From the NCBI GenBank assembly GCA_032027205.1, contig JAVSMN010000001.1, positions 3,413,418-3,477,417 of the forward strand: a stretch of 64,000 nt of DNA, given 5' to 3'. The notes beneath the pieces were generated by a model, which was given only the letters and a program-made list of their open reading frames with translations, was not told where the DNA came from and searched no databases. This DNA is from Zeimonas sp032027205 (GTDB lineage Bacteria > Pseudomonadota > Gammaproteobacteria > Burkholderiales > Burkholderiaceae_E). Positions 52,456 to 61,488 of this stretch are shown here, one piece after another. The translations under genes and the position numbers were made by a program. Numbering within the stretch: position 1 is the first letter of the stretch; the number at the start of each line of letters is the position of its first letter.

Positions 52456-54273
52456 ATGAACGCGCGCACCAGCCCCGTCGCGATGGCGGCCGCACCCGCG
52501 CCGTTGCCGGCGTTCGGCCGCCCCGGCTGCCGGATCACCGTGGAAGACCTGCTGCCGGCGCTGGTCGAGGACCGGATCCTGTCGGCGGAGGATGCGGAGT
52601 CGGTCGCCCGCTATGCCAATCTCTCCAACAGCGAGCAGCACGCGCTGGTCGCGCTGGCGAGGCGCAAGTTCCGCTCGCCGTCCACCAGCCGCCTCGTCGA
52701 CCTCGAAACGCTCGTTCCGTGGTTCGCCCGGCGCGTCGGCCTGCCGCATGCCCGCATCGACCCGTTGAAGGTCGACCTCGCGCGCGTCTGCGACGTGATG
52801 TCGAGCCAGTACGCGACGCGCTTCAAGATCCTGCCGCTCGCGGTCGACGCCGACGGCGTGACGATCGCCACTGCCGAGCCCTTCGTCACCGACTGGGTCG
52901 ACGAGCTCGGTTCGATGCTGCGCAGGCCGATCCGCCGCGTCGTCGCCGATCCGCAGGAGATTCCCCGCTACATCGTCGAGTTCTTCACGCTCGCGCGTAC
53001 CGTGCGCGGCGCGCAGAAGAACGGTGCGGCTGCTCAACAGAGCAACTTCGAGCAGCTCGTCGAGCTCGGGCGCTCGGGGCGCAGCGTCGACGCGAACGAC
53101 CAGCACATCGTCACCATCGTCGACTGGTTGTGGCAGTACGCGTTCGACCAGCGCGCGAGCGACATCCACCTCGAGCCGCGCCGCGAGACGGGCGCGATCC
53201 GCTTTCGCATCGACGGCGTGCTGCACAACGTCTACCGCTTGCCGGCGTCGGTGCTCGCGGCGATGACGAGCCGCATCAAGCTGCTCGGCCGGATGGACGT
53301 GATCGAGAAGCGTCGTCCGCAGGACGGCCGCATCAAGACGCGAACCGCCGAAGGGCGCGAGATCGAGCTGCGCCTGTCCACGTTGCCGACCGCTTTCGGC
53401 GAGAAGCTCGTGATGCGCATCTTCGATCCCGAAGTGCTGGTGCGCGACTTTTCCGAGCTGGGTTTCGGCGACGACGACCTCGAACTGTGGGAGTCGATGA
53501 CGACGCGCCCGAACGGGATCGTCCTCGTCACCGGACCCACAGGCTCGGGCAAGACGACGACGCTGTACACGACCTTGAAGGGCCTGGCGACCGACGAGGT
53601 CAACGTCTGCACCGTCGAGGATCCGATCGAGATGGTCGAGCCGGCGTTCAACCAGATGCAGGTCCAGCACGGCATCGAGCTCGGCTTCGCCGACGGCATC
53701 CGCGCGCTGATGCGCCAGGACCCCGACATCGTCATGGTCGGCGAGATCCGCGACCTGGAGACCGCCGAGATGGCGATCCAGGCCGCGCTCACCGGGCACC
53801 TCGTGCTGTCGACGCTGCACACGAACGATGCGCCATCGGCGATCACGCGACTGCTCGATCTCGGCGTGCCTTCGTACCTGCTCAACGCGACGCTGATCGG
53901 CGTGATGGCGCAGCGCCTCGTGCGCACGCTGTGCGAATCGTGCAAGGAGGCGACCGGAGAGCTCGCCGACGAGCAATGGAGCGCGTTGATTCGGCCGTTT
54001 CGCGCGGCCAAGCCCGCGCGGGTCTACCGACCAGTGGGCTGCCTTGAATGCCGGATGACCGGCTATCGCGGACGCAGTGGGTTGTACGAGATGCTGCAAC
54101 TCGACGCCGACCTGCGCCGCCTGATCGATGAGCGCCCCGATCTGGGTGAAATCCGCAGGCGCGCGATGCGCGCCGGCATGCGGCCGCTGCGGCTCGCGGG
54201 CGCACAGAAGATCGCCGCCGGGCAGACGACACTCGACGAAGTGCTGAAGGTCGCGCCGCCGATCGCGGATTGA
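52456..54273 (+). CDS. GspE/PilB-type secretion or pilus assembly ATPase
   Basis: The 605-aa protein carries an N-terminal MshEN-type domain (residues 80-180), then the type II secretion/type IV pilus ATPase core: ASDIHLEPR, Walker A GPTGSGKTT (360-368), the Asp box CTVEDPIE, Walker B IVMVGEIRD and the His box STLHTNDA. A zinc tetracysteine is present (LCESC, then CLEC). No gsp or pil partner gene is near, so it is an orphan that probably works with a system elsewhere. The 228-bp divergent region towards kaiC shows no clear motif. Confidence 0.93.
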   Translation: MNARTSPVAMAAAPAPLPAFGRPGCRITVEDLLPALVEDRILSAEDAESVARYANLSNSEQHALVALARRKFRSPSTSRLVDLETLVPWFARRVGLPHARIDPLKVDLARVCDVMSSQYATRFKILPLAVDADGVTIATAEPFVTDWVDELGSMLRRPIRRVVADPQEIPRYIVEFFTLARTVRGAQKNGAAAQQSNFEQLVELGRSGRSVDANDQHIVTIVDWLWQYAFDQRASDIHLEPRRETGAIRFRIDGVLHNVYRLPASVLAAMTSRIKLLGRMDVIEKRRPQDGRIKTRTAEGREIELRLSTLPTAFGEKLVMRIFDPEVLVRDFSELGFGDDDLELWESMTTRPNGIVLVTGPTGSGKTTTLYTTLKGLATDEVNVCTVEDPIEMVEPAFNQMQVQHGIELGFADGIRALMRQDPDIVMVGEIRDLETAEMAIQAALTGHLVLSTLHTNDAPSAITRLLDLGVPSYLLNATLIGVMAQRLVRTLCESCKEATGELADEQWSALIRPFRAAKPARVYRPVGCLECRMTGYRGRSGLYEMLQLDADLRRLIDERPDLGEIRRRAMRAGMRPLRLAGAQKIAAGQTTLDEVLKVAPPIAD

Positions 54274-54276
54274 CGC

Positions 54277-54301
54277 GGGGCGCGGTCGGTCGCGCCACCC
54301 C
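54277..54301 (+). terminator. Possible bidirectional terminator between convergent genes
   Basis: GGGGCGCG pairs with CGCGCC.CCCC across a 6-base loop, with one bulged A. It fills the 30-bp gap between the convergent gspE-like and MBL genes. There is no T run, so intrinsic termination is uncertain. Confidence 0.4.
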
Positions 54302-54303
54302 GA

Positions 54304-55101
54304 CTATCCGATTGGCTCTGTCAGCGAGACGGCCTGCACGCCGTCGCGCAGCGGCAGTCGTCGGTACTGCTGCATCACCAGCGGGTCGTGCCCGGGGACG
54401 ATGTGGTCGGGCGAGTCGGCGAGTGCTTCGATGCGCTCGTAGCCGCGCAGCATCTCCGCCACGTCGGAGACGATCGGAAAGGGCGAGCGCGCCCGCAGAT
54501 TCTCCAGGTAATGCGACGCGTCCGAAGCGAGCACGACGTAGCCGCGACTCGTGCGCACGCGCACGATCTGCAGGCCGTGGGTATGACCGCCCACCAGATG
54601 CACCGAGACGCCCGGCGCGAGATCGTAGTCGCCATCGTGGAAGACCACGCGGTCGGCGTAGACGAGACGAACGAGCGAACAGACGTCGTCGACGCAGTAC
54701 GAATGGCGCAGCACGCGGTGCCGCATCGGTGCGCCGGTGGCGAACTGCATCTCGCGTTCCTGCAGGTGAAAGCGCGCGCGCGGCAACAGGCCGAGGTTCC
54801 CGGCGTGGTCGTAATGCGCGTGCGTGATCACGACGTCTTCGACGTCGGCGGCAGTGACGTCGAGCGTTTCGAGCGAGCGGATCGGACACGCCAGAAAGTT
54901 GCGCTTGCGCTCTCGTGCAGCCTGTTCGTTGAACCCGGTGTCGACGAGGATTGCGCGATTTCCGTTCGTGAGCAGCCAGACGAAGTAGTCCATCCGCGCT
55001 TCGCCCTCGGGTGTCGCGCAGAAGATGAAGTTCTCGGAAAGGCGCCGTTCGACCGTTGCATAGCGGATCGCCACGGCTTCCCAGAGGTCATCGTTCATCA
55101 T
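54304..55101 (-). CDS. MBL-fold hydrolase (lactonase-like)
   Basis: This 265-aa metallo-beta-lactamase-fold protein has the zinc motif THAHYDHAGN (H94, H96, D98, H99), a later His in VGGHTHGLQ, Asp in LASDASHY and His in VPGHDPLV. The arrangement resembles AttM/AiiB-type N-acyl-homoserine lactonases and other lactonases. It is the last gene of the gntR operon, and its start overlaps the alpha/beta hydrolase stop by 14 bp. In a catabolic setting a lactone intermediate is a more likely substrate than a quorum signal; this is inferred. Confidence 0.88.
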   Translation of the reverse strand: MMNDDLWEAVAIRYATVERRLSENFIFCATPEGEARMDYFVWLLTNGNRAILVDTGFNEQAARERKRNFLACPIRSLETLDVTAADVEDVVITHAHYDHAGNLGLLPRARFHLQEREMQFATGAPMRHRVLRHSYCVDDVCSLVRLVYADRVVFHDGDYDLAPGVSVHLVGGHTHGLQIVRVRTSRGYVVLASDASHYLENLRARSPFPIVSDVAEMLRGYERIEALADSPDHIVPGHDPLVMQQYRRLPLRDGVQAVSLTEPIG

Positions 55102-56368
55102 TCGTCCCGTCCCTGAGTTTCGTGGCCAGGGCCGCGGTGATCGGCTCCAGATGAGTCATCAGCGCCGCGGGGTTCTCGGTCATCGGGAAATGCCCCAGCC
55201 CCGGCATCGTTTCGAAGCGGGCACCGGGGATGGCCTCGGCGATCCGACGGCCGTCGGCCGGTGTCGCCGAATAATCGTATTCGCCGGTCAGCAGCCACAG
55301 CGGCGTGCGCCGCGTGTCGATGCGATCCAGGTACCGCGCCGCATCGAACTCCTCGCTGTAGAAACGCAGGTCGGCCTCGTATACGCCAGGCCCTGCCTGC
55401 GTGTAGATCCATCCTGCCCGGGCTCGTCGGGCGCGCGGGCTGAGCGGGCCGAGCAGCGCAGTTACCCACGCCGACGAGAAGCGGCCCGCGTGAACGCCCG
55501 GGTGATCGAGGAATTCCGAGCGTCGACCTACCGAGCGGAATGGCGCCTCCAGGAGGATTGCGCCCGTCGTGCGGCCCGGGCGCTCGGCGAGATATGCCAG
55601 CCCGGCGGCGGCGCCCATCGAGCAGCCGACGATCAGCGCGCGCGCGATTCCGGCGGCGTCGAGATACGCGTCGAGCACGTCGAGGTAGGTCTTTGCGTCG
55701 AGTCGCCACGGCAGGGGTCTCGAACGCAGCGGGGGGCTCGAACGACCGTGCCACGGCATGTCGAAGGCGAGCATGCGCCAGCGAGCGGACAGGCGGGCGT
55801 CGGTCATCAGCGCGTGCCACTGGCGGGAATCGGCGCCGGCGGTGTGCAGCATGAGCATCGCCGGCGCATCGCTCGGGCCGGTCGACTCCTCGTATACCCA
55901 GGGGTCGCCGAGTGCGGGTAGCGTGAGCTGCAGATAGCGGCCGCGAATCGCGTCGAGCGATTCGGTTTGCGTCTCCGCTGCGGCAGAGACCGACGCGGGC
56001 GCCTGCGAATCACCTCGGATGCCGTCCAACAGTTGTTCCCTCGCGCCCTCGATCAGCATCTCCAGCAGCGCGAGACACTGCGCGACCGCAAGGGGGTCGC
56101 CGACGATGCGGAATTCGGGATGGCTGCGAACGAGTGCGCCTGCCGACTGAAAACCCGGCGACGGAACACCGTAGAGAGATCGCTGCCAGACGGCAAGCGG
56201 GGCCAGCGCCGACACCTTCGGTCCCTGCGACGAAAGCGCGAGCGTCGTGTCGCCGACGCCGAGCTCGAGCGAGGCGGGCAGGCGACCGAGCAGGCGCGCG
56301 ACTTCCTCGGCGTGCGCCGTGCTGGACAGCGCGTCGACGATCGCCGCCGCGGCGGCCTCGTCAGTCAT
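55088..56368 (-). CDS. Alpha/beta hydrolase with extra N-terminal domain
   Basis: The 426-aa protein has about 150 N-terminal residues of unknown type and then an alpha/beta hydrolase: MLMLHTAGADSRQW (oxyanion region), nucleophile S250 in VGCSMGAAAG, the acidic residue in LLTGEYDY and His in GLGHFPMTENP. The core resembles enol-lactone hydrolases and C-C-bond hydrolases of aromatic pathways. It overlaps both neighbours (8 bp and 14 bp), so it is translated as part of the gntR operon. Confidence 0.88.
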   Translation of the reverse strand: MTDEAAAAAIVDALSSTAHAEEVARLLGRLPASLELGVGDTTLALSSQGPKVSALAPLAVWQRSLYGVPSPGFQSAGALVRSHPEFRIVGDPLAVAQCLALLEMLIEGAREQLLDGIRGDSQAPASVSAAAETQTESLDAIRGRYLQLTLPALGDPWVYEESTGPSDAPAMLMLHTAGADSRQWHALMTDARLSARWRMLAFDMPWHGRSSPPLRSRPLPWRLDAKTYLDVLDAYLDAAGIARALIVGCSMGAAAGLAYLAERPGRTTGAILLEAPFRSVGRRSEFLDHPGVHAGRFSSAWVTALLGPLSPRARRARAGWIYTQAGPGVYEADLRFYSEEFDAARYLDRIDTRRTPLWLLTGEYDYSATPADGRRIAEAIPGARFETMPGLGHFPMTENPAALMTHLEPITAALATKLRDGTNDER

Positions 56369-57248
56369 CGTTGGCCGCGTCCCGTCCGACGTAGCGATAG
56401 AGCGCCGTGTGATCGGCCCCGCGCGGCAGCGCGCTCTCGGCCGCCTCCCACAGGCGCGTGCAGCAGTCGGCGAACGCGTGCTTTGCGTCGATTGCCTGCA
56501 TCAGCGAGCGCGCGGTGCGCAGGTCCTTGCACATCAACGACATCGCAAAACCGGAGTCGAAGCGTCCGTTCAACATGAAGGCTTCGACCTTGTTCTCGGT
56601 CGTGTTGTTCTTCCCGGTCGACGAGTTGAACACCTGGTTCGCAATGGATGGATCGATGCCGAAGCGCTCGGCGGCAGCGAGCGCTTCGCAGGTGGCCGCC
56701 ATCCCGGACGCGGAGACGAAATTGTTCAGCGCCTTGATCGCATGTCCGCTGCCGCTCGCTCCCACGTGAACCAGCGTCGCACCGAGGTCGGAAAGGATCG
56801 AACGCACCTTCTCGACGTCCGCCGTCTCGCCGCCGATCATGATCGACAGCGTGGCCGAGACGGCGCGCTTGACGCCACCCGACACGGGCGCGTCGACCAG
56901 CCCCACGCCGAGCGCAGCCAGCCGCCGTGCGTTCGCGCGCGTGTTCATCGGATGCGACGATCCCATGTCGACGATCAGCGAGCCGGGCCTTAGCGCGTCG
57001 GCGACACCTTCGTTCCACAGCAGTCGGTCGACGACCGTGGAATCGGGAAGCATCAGGATGAGGACGTCGGTTTCCCGCGCCAGCTCGAGGATCGTGCCCG
57101 CGACCTGCACGTTGTCCAGTGCTGCGGCCGAGACCCGTGCAGGTTCGCTGAGATCGAAGGCACGGATCGTTCGACCTTTCGCGGCCAGGTTCGCGAGCAT
57201 CGGCATGCCCATCTGGCCCAGCCCGACGAATCCGATCGCGCCCGACAC
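56361..57248 (-). CDS. 3-hydroxyisobutyrate dehydrogenase-like beta-hydroxyacid dehydrogenase
   Basis: The 295-aa protein starts with GAIGFVGLGQMGMPML (NAD-binding GxGxMG near residues 9-14). It continues with DAPVSGGVKRA (substrate loop), GSGHAIKALNN (catalytic Lys) and KDLRTA near the end. Length and motifs fit the beta-hydroxyacid dehydrogenases (hydroxyisobutyrate, tartronate semialdehyde, L-threonate types). The GTG at 57248 has GGAG 8 bases upstream and lies 2 bp after the CMD gene. It would oxidise or reduce a hydroxyacid intermediate. Confidence 0.92.
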   Translation of the reverse strand: MSGAIGFVGLGQMGMPMLANLAAKGRTIRAFDLSEPARVSAAALDNVQVAGTILELARETDVLILMLPDSTVVDRLLWNEGVADALRPGSLIVDMGSSHPMNTRANARRLAALGVGLVDAPVSGGVKRAVSATLSIMIGGETADVEKVRSILSDLGATLVHVGASGSGHAIKALNNFVSASGMAATCEALAAAERFGIDPSIANQVFNSSTGKNNTTENKVEAFMLNGRFDSGFAMSLMCKDLRTARSLMQAIDAKHAFADCCTRLWEAAESALPRGADHTALYRYVGRDAANDD

Positions 57249-57250
57249 GG

Positions 57251-57628
57251 TTAGCGCTCCGTTTCCTTGAACACTTCGCGCGCGATCCGGAAGCTGTCGA
57301 TGGCCGCGGGCACCCCGCAATAGATCGCCGTCTGCAGGAACACTTCGGCGATCTCGTCCTTCGTGACCCCGTTGTTCAGGGCACCGCGCACGTGCAGGCG
57401 AATCTCGTGCGGCCGGTTCAACGCGGTGAGCATCGCGAGGTTCACCAGGCTGCGCGTCTTTCGTTCCAGGCCCGGGCGATTCCAGATCTCTCCCCAGCAA
57501 TACTGGGTGACCAGTTCCTGCATCGGGCGGTTGAAGTCGTCCGCCGATTGGATGGAGGCGTCGACGTACTCCGCTCCAAGCACTTCGCGGCGGACTTTCA
57601 GTCCTCGTTCGAACAGATCCTTGTTCAT
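57251..57628 (-). CDS. Carboxymuconolactone decarboxylase family protein
   Basis: This 125-aa protein matches the CMD/PcaC family: a start MNKDLFERGLKVRREVLG, then CWGEIWNRPGLERKTRSLV and HVRGALNNGVTKDEIAEV. It resembles 4-carboxymuconolactone decarboxylase, but it lacks the CxxC of the AhpD group. The other pca genes are absent, so the real substrate may differ. AGGAG precedes the ATG. The start overlaps the gntR stop by ATGA. Confidence 0.9.
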   Translation of the reverse strand: MNKDLFERGLKVRREVLGAEYVDASIQSADDFNRPMQELVTQYCWGEIWNRPGLERKTRSLVNLAMLTALNRPHEIRLHVRGALNNGVTKDEIAEVFLQTAIYCGVPAAIDSFRIAREVFKETER

Positions 57629-58323
57629 GCGTTTCTCCTGTCAATGGGAGGGGAAGAAGGCAGCAGGGGCAGGGCGGCCAGGCAGGCCTGCTCGACGTGG
57701 TGACGGCTCGTGCGTTCGGCCTCGTCCGGCTCGCCCGAGCGGATCGCTTCGACGATCCGGGCGATCTCGACGATGCTCTTCGAAAGCCGATCGGGTCGCG
57801 AGAAGGACGTGCGACGAAGCACGCTGATGCGTGCCAGCAATCGATTCATGATTTCGGTGAGCGTGGCGTTTCCGGCGCCCTCGAACAACGCCGAATAGAA
57901 CTCCGTCTTCACGGGAATCAGGTTCGCCGCATCGGCGACGCCCCGATGGATGTCGCGCATTCGTTCGAGCGCGCTCGTCATCCGCTCGATGGCGTGGGGC
58001 TCGCGATGCTGCGCCAGGGTGCGTGCCGCGAGGCCCTCGAGCACGCCACGCACTGCGTAGATCTCGCGCGCCTGCTCGACGGTGATCCGCGCCACCACGG
58101 GGCCGCGGTGCGGAACGACTTCGATCAGTCCTTCGGCGACCAGGCCCCGCAGTGCTTCGCGCAACGAACCGCGGCCCACCTGCAGCGCTTCGCACAGTTC
58201 TCGCTCGACCAGCCGTTCACCGCCGCCGAGACGGCCACTGACGATCGCCTCGCGCAGGCTCGCCTCGGCGCGGGTGCGGATCGTCTCGCGACTGACCGAG
58301 GAAACCTTGACATCCATCCGCAT
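57625..58323 (-). CDS. GntR/FadR-family transcriptional regulator
   Basis: This 232-aa regulator has a winged helix (ASLREAIVSGRLGGGERLVE, then LQVGRGSLREALRGLVAEGL) and an FCD effector-binding domain with helices around AREIYAVRGVLEGLAA and the metal-type His in HHVEQA. I chose the start MRMDV at 58323; MDV at 58317 is also possible. The longer frame to 58368 would run through the palindromic operator. It heads the leftward operon and faces the binding-protein gene across a 101-bp gap, so it probably controls both directions. Confidence 0.92.
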   Translation of the reverse strand: MRMDVKVSSVSRETIRTRAEASLREAIVSGRLGGGERLVERELCEALQVGRGSLREALRGLVAEGLIEVVPHRGPVVARITVEQAREIYAVRGVLEGLAARTLAQHREPHAIERMTSALERMRDIHRGVADAANLIPVKTEFYSALFEGAGNATLTEIMNRLLARISVLRRTSFSRPDRLSKSIVEIARIVEAIRSGEPDEAERTSRHHVEQACLAALPLLPSSPPIDRRNA

Positions 58324-58332
58324 ATCATCGAA

Positions 58333-58345
58333 ATTGTCCGACAAT
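58333..58345. promoter_or_regulatory. Palindromic GntR-type operator in the divergent promoter
   Basis: ATTGTC, C, GACAAT forms a perfect 13-bp palindrome. It lies 10 bp before the chosen gntR start and about 80 bp before the binding-protein gene. FadR/FCD-type GntR proteins commonly bind such short TGTC/GACA palindromes, so it is the best candidate for autoregulation and for control of the transporter operon. Confidence 0.65.
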
Positions 58346-58424
58346 CTGTCAATCATATGGACGGGCAACCGCTTATCGGGTTGTCTTGCCTACTCCCCAG
58401 AACCGACCTACAGGAGGAGACGCC

Positions 58425-59666
58425 ATGACCGATTCCCGAGTTGCGCACACGACCATCGATCGGACCCGCAGGCGTCTGGTGGGTGGCGCCGCCGCGGCGA
58501 GCGCCGTCGGACTGAGTGCGCCACTCGTTTCCGTGGCGCAGCCCAAGCAGGTCAACGTGGGTGTGATCCTGCCGCTGTCCGGCGCCAATGCTCAGTTCGG
58601 CATCAACTCGCGCAACGGTATCGAGCTGGTCGCCGACGAGATCAACGCAGCAGGCGGCATCCGCTCGCTCGGCGGCGCGAAGATCAACCTGCTGGTCGCG
58701 GACGGCACCTCGACGCCGACGACTGCCGCGAGCGTCGCGCAACGGCTGATCTCGCAGAACGAAGTCGTCGCGATCCTCGGCGCCTTCGCATCGAGCCTCA
58801 CGCTCGCCATTCAGGAAGTCACCGAAAGACGCGGCGTTCCGCTGCTGACGATGTCCTTCGCCGACCAGCTCACCGGGCGGGGTTTCAAGAACATCTTCCA
58901 GGTCGTCTCGAAAGCGTCGGTCATCGGGCGCGCGCAGTTCGACTACGCGGTCGAGATCGCGCGTGCCACCGGCGAGGACATCCACAGAGCGGCGATCCTC
59001 TACGAAGACACGGCATACGGAACATCCCAGGCCACCGGGCTGCGCGCCGCGGCGAAGGAAAGGAACATTCAGTTGGTGATGGACGATGCCTATCCGCTCG
59101 GGATCACCGACGTGACGCCGCTGATCACGAAGCTGCGCGGCTCCAACGCACAGATGGTCTTCCCGGTTTCGTACCTGAACGACAGCCTGCTGATCATCCG
59201 CACGATGCGCCAGCAGCAGGTCGACGTACCGGCGATCGGCGGTGCCGCGGGCTATGTCATTCCCGATTTCGTCAAGGGCCTGGGCGAGCTCGCCGACGGC
59301 GTGCTGTCGATCTCGCCGGCCAACTACGATTCGTCGCCCCAATTGACCGACCGCTTTCGCAAGCGCTTCGGCTACTTCATGGTGCACGAAGCACTCGAAC
59401 ACGCCACCTGCATGGGGGTACTGGCAGAAGCTCTCGAGATCGCCGGTAGCGTCGATACCGCGAAGCTGCGCGATGTACTGCACCGGAACACGTTCACCAA
59501 GGGGTGGTCGGTCGCGATGACGCCCACCGGCGTGAAGTTCGATGAAACAGGCCTGAACGTGAACGCGTCGCCGGTGATGGTGCAATGGCAGGGCGGCGAG
59601 TTGGCCACCGTCTGGCCGAAAGCACTCGCCAAGGCACCCGCACGCTGGAAGGGCAAGACCGTCTGA
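58425..59666 (+). CDS. Liv-type ABC transporter substrate-binding protein with Tat signal
   Basis: The 413-aa protein has a twin-arginine signal (RTRRRLVGGAAAAS, residues 13-26) with cleavage near residue 39, then the type I periplasmic binding fold: VGVILPLSGANAQFG, LLVADGTSTPTTAA and AILGAFASSLT. AGGAGGAGA lies a few bases before the ATG. It is the first gene of the rightward operon. Relatives bind branched-chain amino acids, amides or aromatic acids. Together with the nitrilase this suggests a nitrogen-containing substrate. Confidence 0.93.
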   Translation: MTDSRVAHTTIDRTRRRLVGGAAAASAVGLSAPLVSVAQPKQVNVGVILPLSGANAQFGINSRNGIELVADEINAAGGIRSLGGAKINLLVADGTSTPTTAASVAQRLISQNEVVAILGAFASSLTLAIQEVTERRGVPLLTMSFADQLTGRGFKNIFQVVSKASVIGRAQFDYAVEIARATGEDIHRAAILYEDTAYGTSQATGLRAAAKERNIQLVMDDAYPLGITDVTPLITKLRGSNAQMVFPVSYLNDSLLIIRTMRQQQVDVPAIGGAAGYVIPDFVKGLGELADGVLSISPANYDSSPQLTDRFRKRFGYFMVHEALEHATCMGVLAEALEIAGSVDTAKLRDVLHRNTFTKGWSVAMTPTGVKFDETGLNVNASPVMVQWQGGELATVWPKALAKAPARWKGKTV

Positions 59667-59688
59667 GCGTCCGCGCGTCGCGTTTCGC

Positions 59689-60546
59689 ATGGAGCTCGTC
59701 CAGGCCATCGTCAACGGCCTTCTGATCGGCGGCGTCTACGCCGTGATCTCGATCGGCCTGACGCTGGTGTTCGGCGTCATGTCGATCATCAACTTCGCGC
59801 AGGCGGAGTTCCTGATGATCGGCATGTTTGTCGGCTACTACTGCTGGCTGTACCTGGGAATCGATCCGCTGCTCGGTGCGGGCGTCGCCTTCGTCGTTGC
59901 ATTCGTGCTGGGGATGCTGATCCAGCGCGTCCTGATCGAGCGGATCATCGGGGCGCCCGACATCGCGCAGATCTTCCTCACGGTCGGACTTCTGATCCTG
60001 CTCGAGAATCTCGCGCTCGTCCTCTTTGGTTCGGACTACAAGTCGGTTCGCACGCCCTACCAGACGTCGGCGATCGCCTTCGCAGGCCTGATCATCAGCC
60101 TGCCGTACCTGTTCGCTTTCCTGGTTTCGGTGGTGGTCGGTATCGCTCTGTGGGCCTTCCTTCGCTATACCTGGATTGGGCAGGCAATGCGTGCCACTGC
60201 CCAGAACGGGATCGCCGCCCTGAGTCTCGGCATCGATGTGCGGCGCGTGCGCCAGCTCGCCTTCGGCCTGGGCGTGGGCCTCACCGCGCTCGGCGGCAGC
60301 GTGATCCTTCCGTACTACACGGCTTCGCCGACCGCAGGGGGACAGTTCGTCGTGCTGATGTTCACCGTCGTCGTGCTCGGAGGGCTGGGCAGCGTACTCG
60401 GCGCGGTATTCGGCGGGCTGGCCGTTGGCGTAATCCAGTCGATCTCGGCGCTGCTGATGCCGATCCAGCTGCAGAACCTCGCGCTGTTCGTCGTCTTCAT
60501 CGCGGTGCTGGCCGTTCGTCCGCAGGGTCTGTTGAGCACGCGATGA
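59689..60546 (+). CDS. livH: Liv-type ABC transporter permease LivH
   Basis: This 285-aa permease has eight or so membrane helices and the family features NGLLIGGVYAVISIGLTLVF at the start and GGLGSVLGAVFGGLAVGVIQS near 225-245. It lies 22 bp after the binding-protein gene and overlaps livM by ATGA. Confidence 0.95.
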   Translation: MELVQAIVNGLLIGGVYAVISIGLTLVFGVMSIINFAQAEFLMIGMFVGYYCWLYLGIDPLLGAGVAFVVAFVLGMLIQRVLIERIIGAPDIAQIFLTVGLLILLENLALVLFGSDYKSVRTPYQTSAIAFAGLIISLPYLFAFLVSVVVGIALWAFLRYTWIGQAMRATAQNGIAALSLGIDVRRVRQLAFGLGVGLTALGGSVILPYYTASPTAGGQFVVLMFTVVVLGGLGSVLGAVFGGLAVGVIQSISALLMPIQLQNLALFVVFIAVLAVRPQGLLSTR

Positions 60547-61487
60547 CCCGCAAGGCGCTCCTTCTGGTTCTCGCGCTGGCCGTCCTCGCGTTCCCCTGGC
60601 TGCTGCCCGAGCAGGGATATGCGTTGCGCGTCGCCTGTCTCGTGATGCTGTTCGCGGCGATGGCGCAGACGTGGAACATCGCCGCCGGCCTTTCGGGGCA
60701 GATCTCGCTCGGACACGCCGGGTTCTTCGGCGCGGGCGCCTACACCTCGACGCTGCTGCTGATCAACTTCGGCCTCTCTCCGTGGCTCGGGCTGGTCGCC
60801 GCCGGCGTGGTCGGCGCCGCACTGTCCGCGCTGATCAGCCTGCCGACGATGAGGCTGAAGGGCCATTACTTCGCGCTGGCCACGCTCGCCTTCGGCGAAG
60901 CAATGCGCGTGATCGGCAACAGCTGGAGCAGTCTCACGCACGGCCCGGTCGGCATCTCGGTGCCGTTCTCGCCCCCGAGCTTCGCAGCGATGCAGTTCCA
61001 GTCGCTGCGACCCTATTTCTACATCATCCTCGTGGCGCTGACCGTCACCTGCGTCGTGTTCGCGCGGATCCGATCCAGTGCACTCGGCCTGCGGCTGCGG
61101 GCGCTGAAGAACCATCCGGAAGCCGCGTCGTCGCTCGGCGTCGACACGGCGCGCGCAAAGCTCGCTGCCAACACGATCTCGGGCACGCTGATGGCGATGC
61201 TCGGTGTCCTGTATGCACAGTTCCAGTTCTTCTTCGACCCGGACACGGTTTTCGGCCTGGCAGGCGTGTCGGTGCGCGTGGCGCTGATCGCGATCATCGG
61301 AGCCGTGGGCACCGTGGCCGGGCCGCTGGTCGGCGCCCTGCTGATTCTGGTGGTGGAGGAGGCAACCAACGCCTGGCTCTCGGCGCACGGCGCAGGCCTG
61401 TCGCAGATGGTCTTCGGTGCGATCCTGATCCTGATCGTGATCGTCCAGCCGCGCGGGATCCTCGCCTTGTGGGCGGCGAGGCGCTGA
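60543..61487 (+). CDS. livM: Liv-type ABC transporter permease LivM
   Basis: This 314-aa membrane permease shows WNIAAGLSGQISLGHAGFFG near residue 44, TMRLKGHYFALATLAFGE near 101 and the coupling-helix region ALKNHPEAASSLGVD. The ATG overlaps the livH stop by four bases, and livG follows 1 bp after the stop. Confidence 0.95.
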   Translation: MTRKALLLVLALAVLAFPWLLPEQGYALRVACLVMLFAAMAQTWNIAAGLSGQISLGHAGFFGAGAYTSTLLLINFGLSPWLGLVAAGVVGAALSALISLPTMRLKGHYFALATLAFGEAMRVIGNSWSSLTHGPVGISVPFSPPSFAAMQFQSLRPYFYIILVALTVTCVVFARIRSSALGLRLRALKNHPEAASSLGVDTARAKLAANTISGTLMAMLGVLYAQFQFFFDPDTVFGLAGVSVRVALIAIIGAVGTVAGPLVGALLILVVEEATNAWLSAHGAGLSQMVFGAILILIVIVQPRGILALWAARR

Positions 61488-61488
61488 G

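Noticed and set aside
54304..55101. MBL protein as a dedicated quorum-quenching lactonase
   Set aside because: The motifs would allow it, but it is translationally coupled to a catabolic operon, so a pathway lactone is the more economical substrate.
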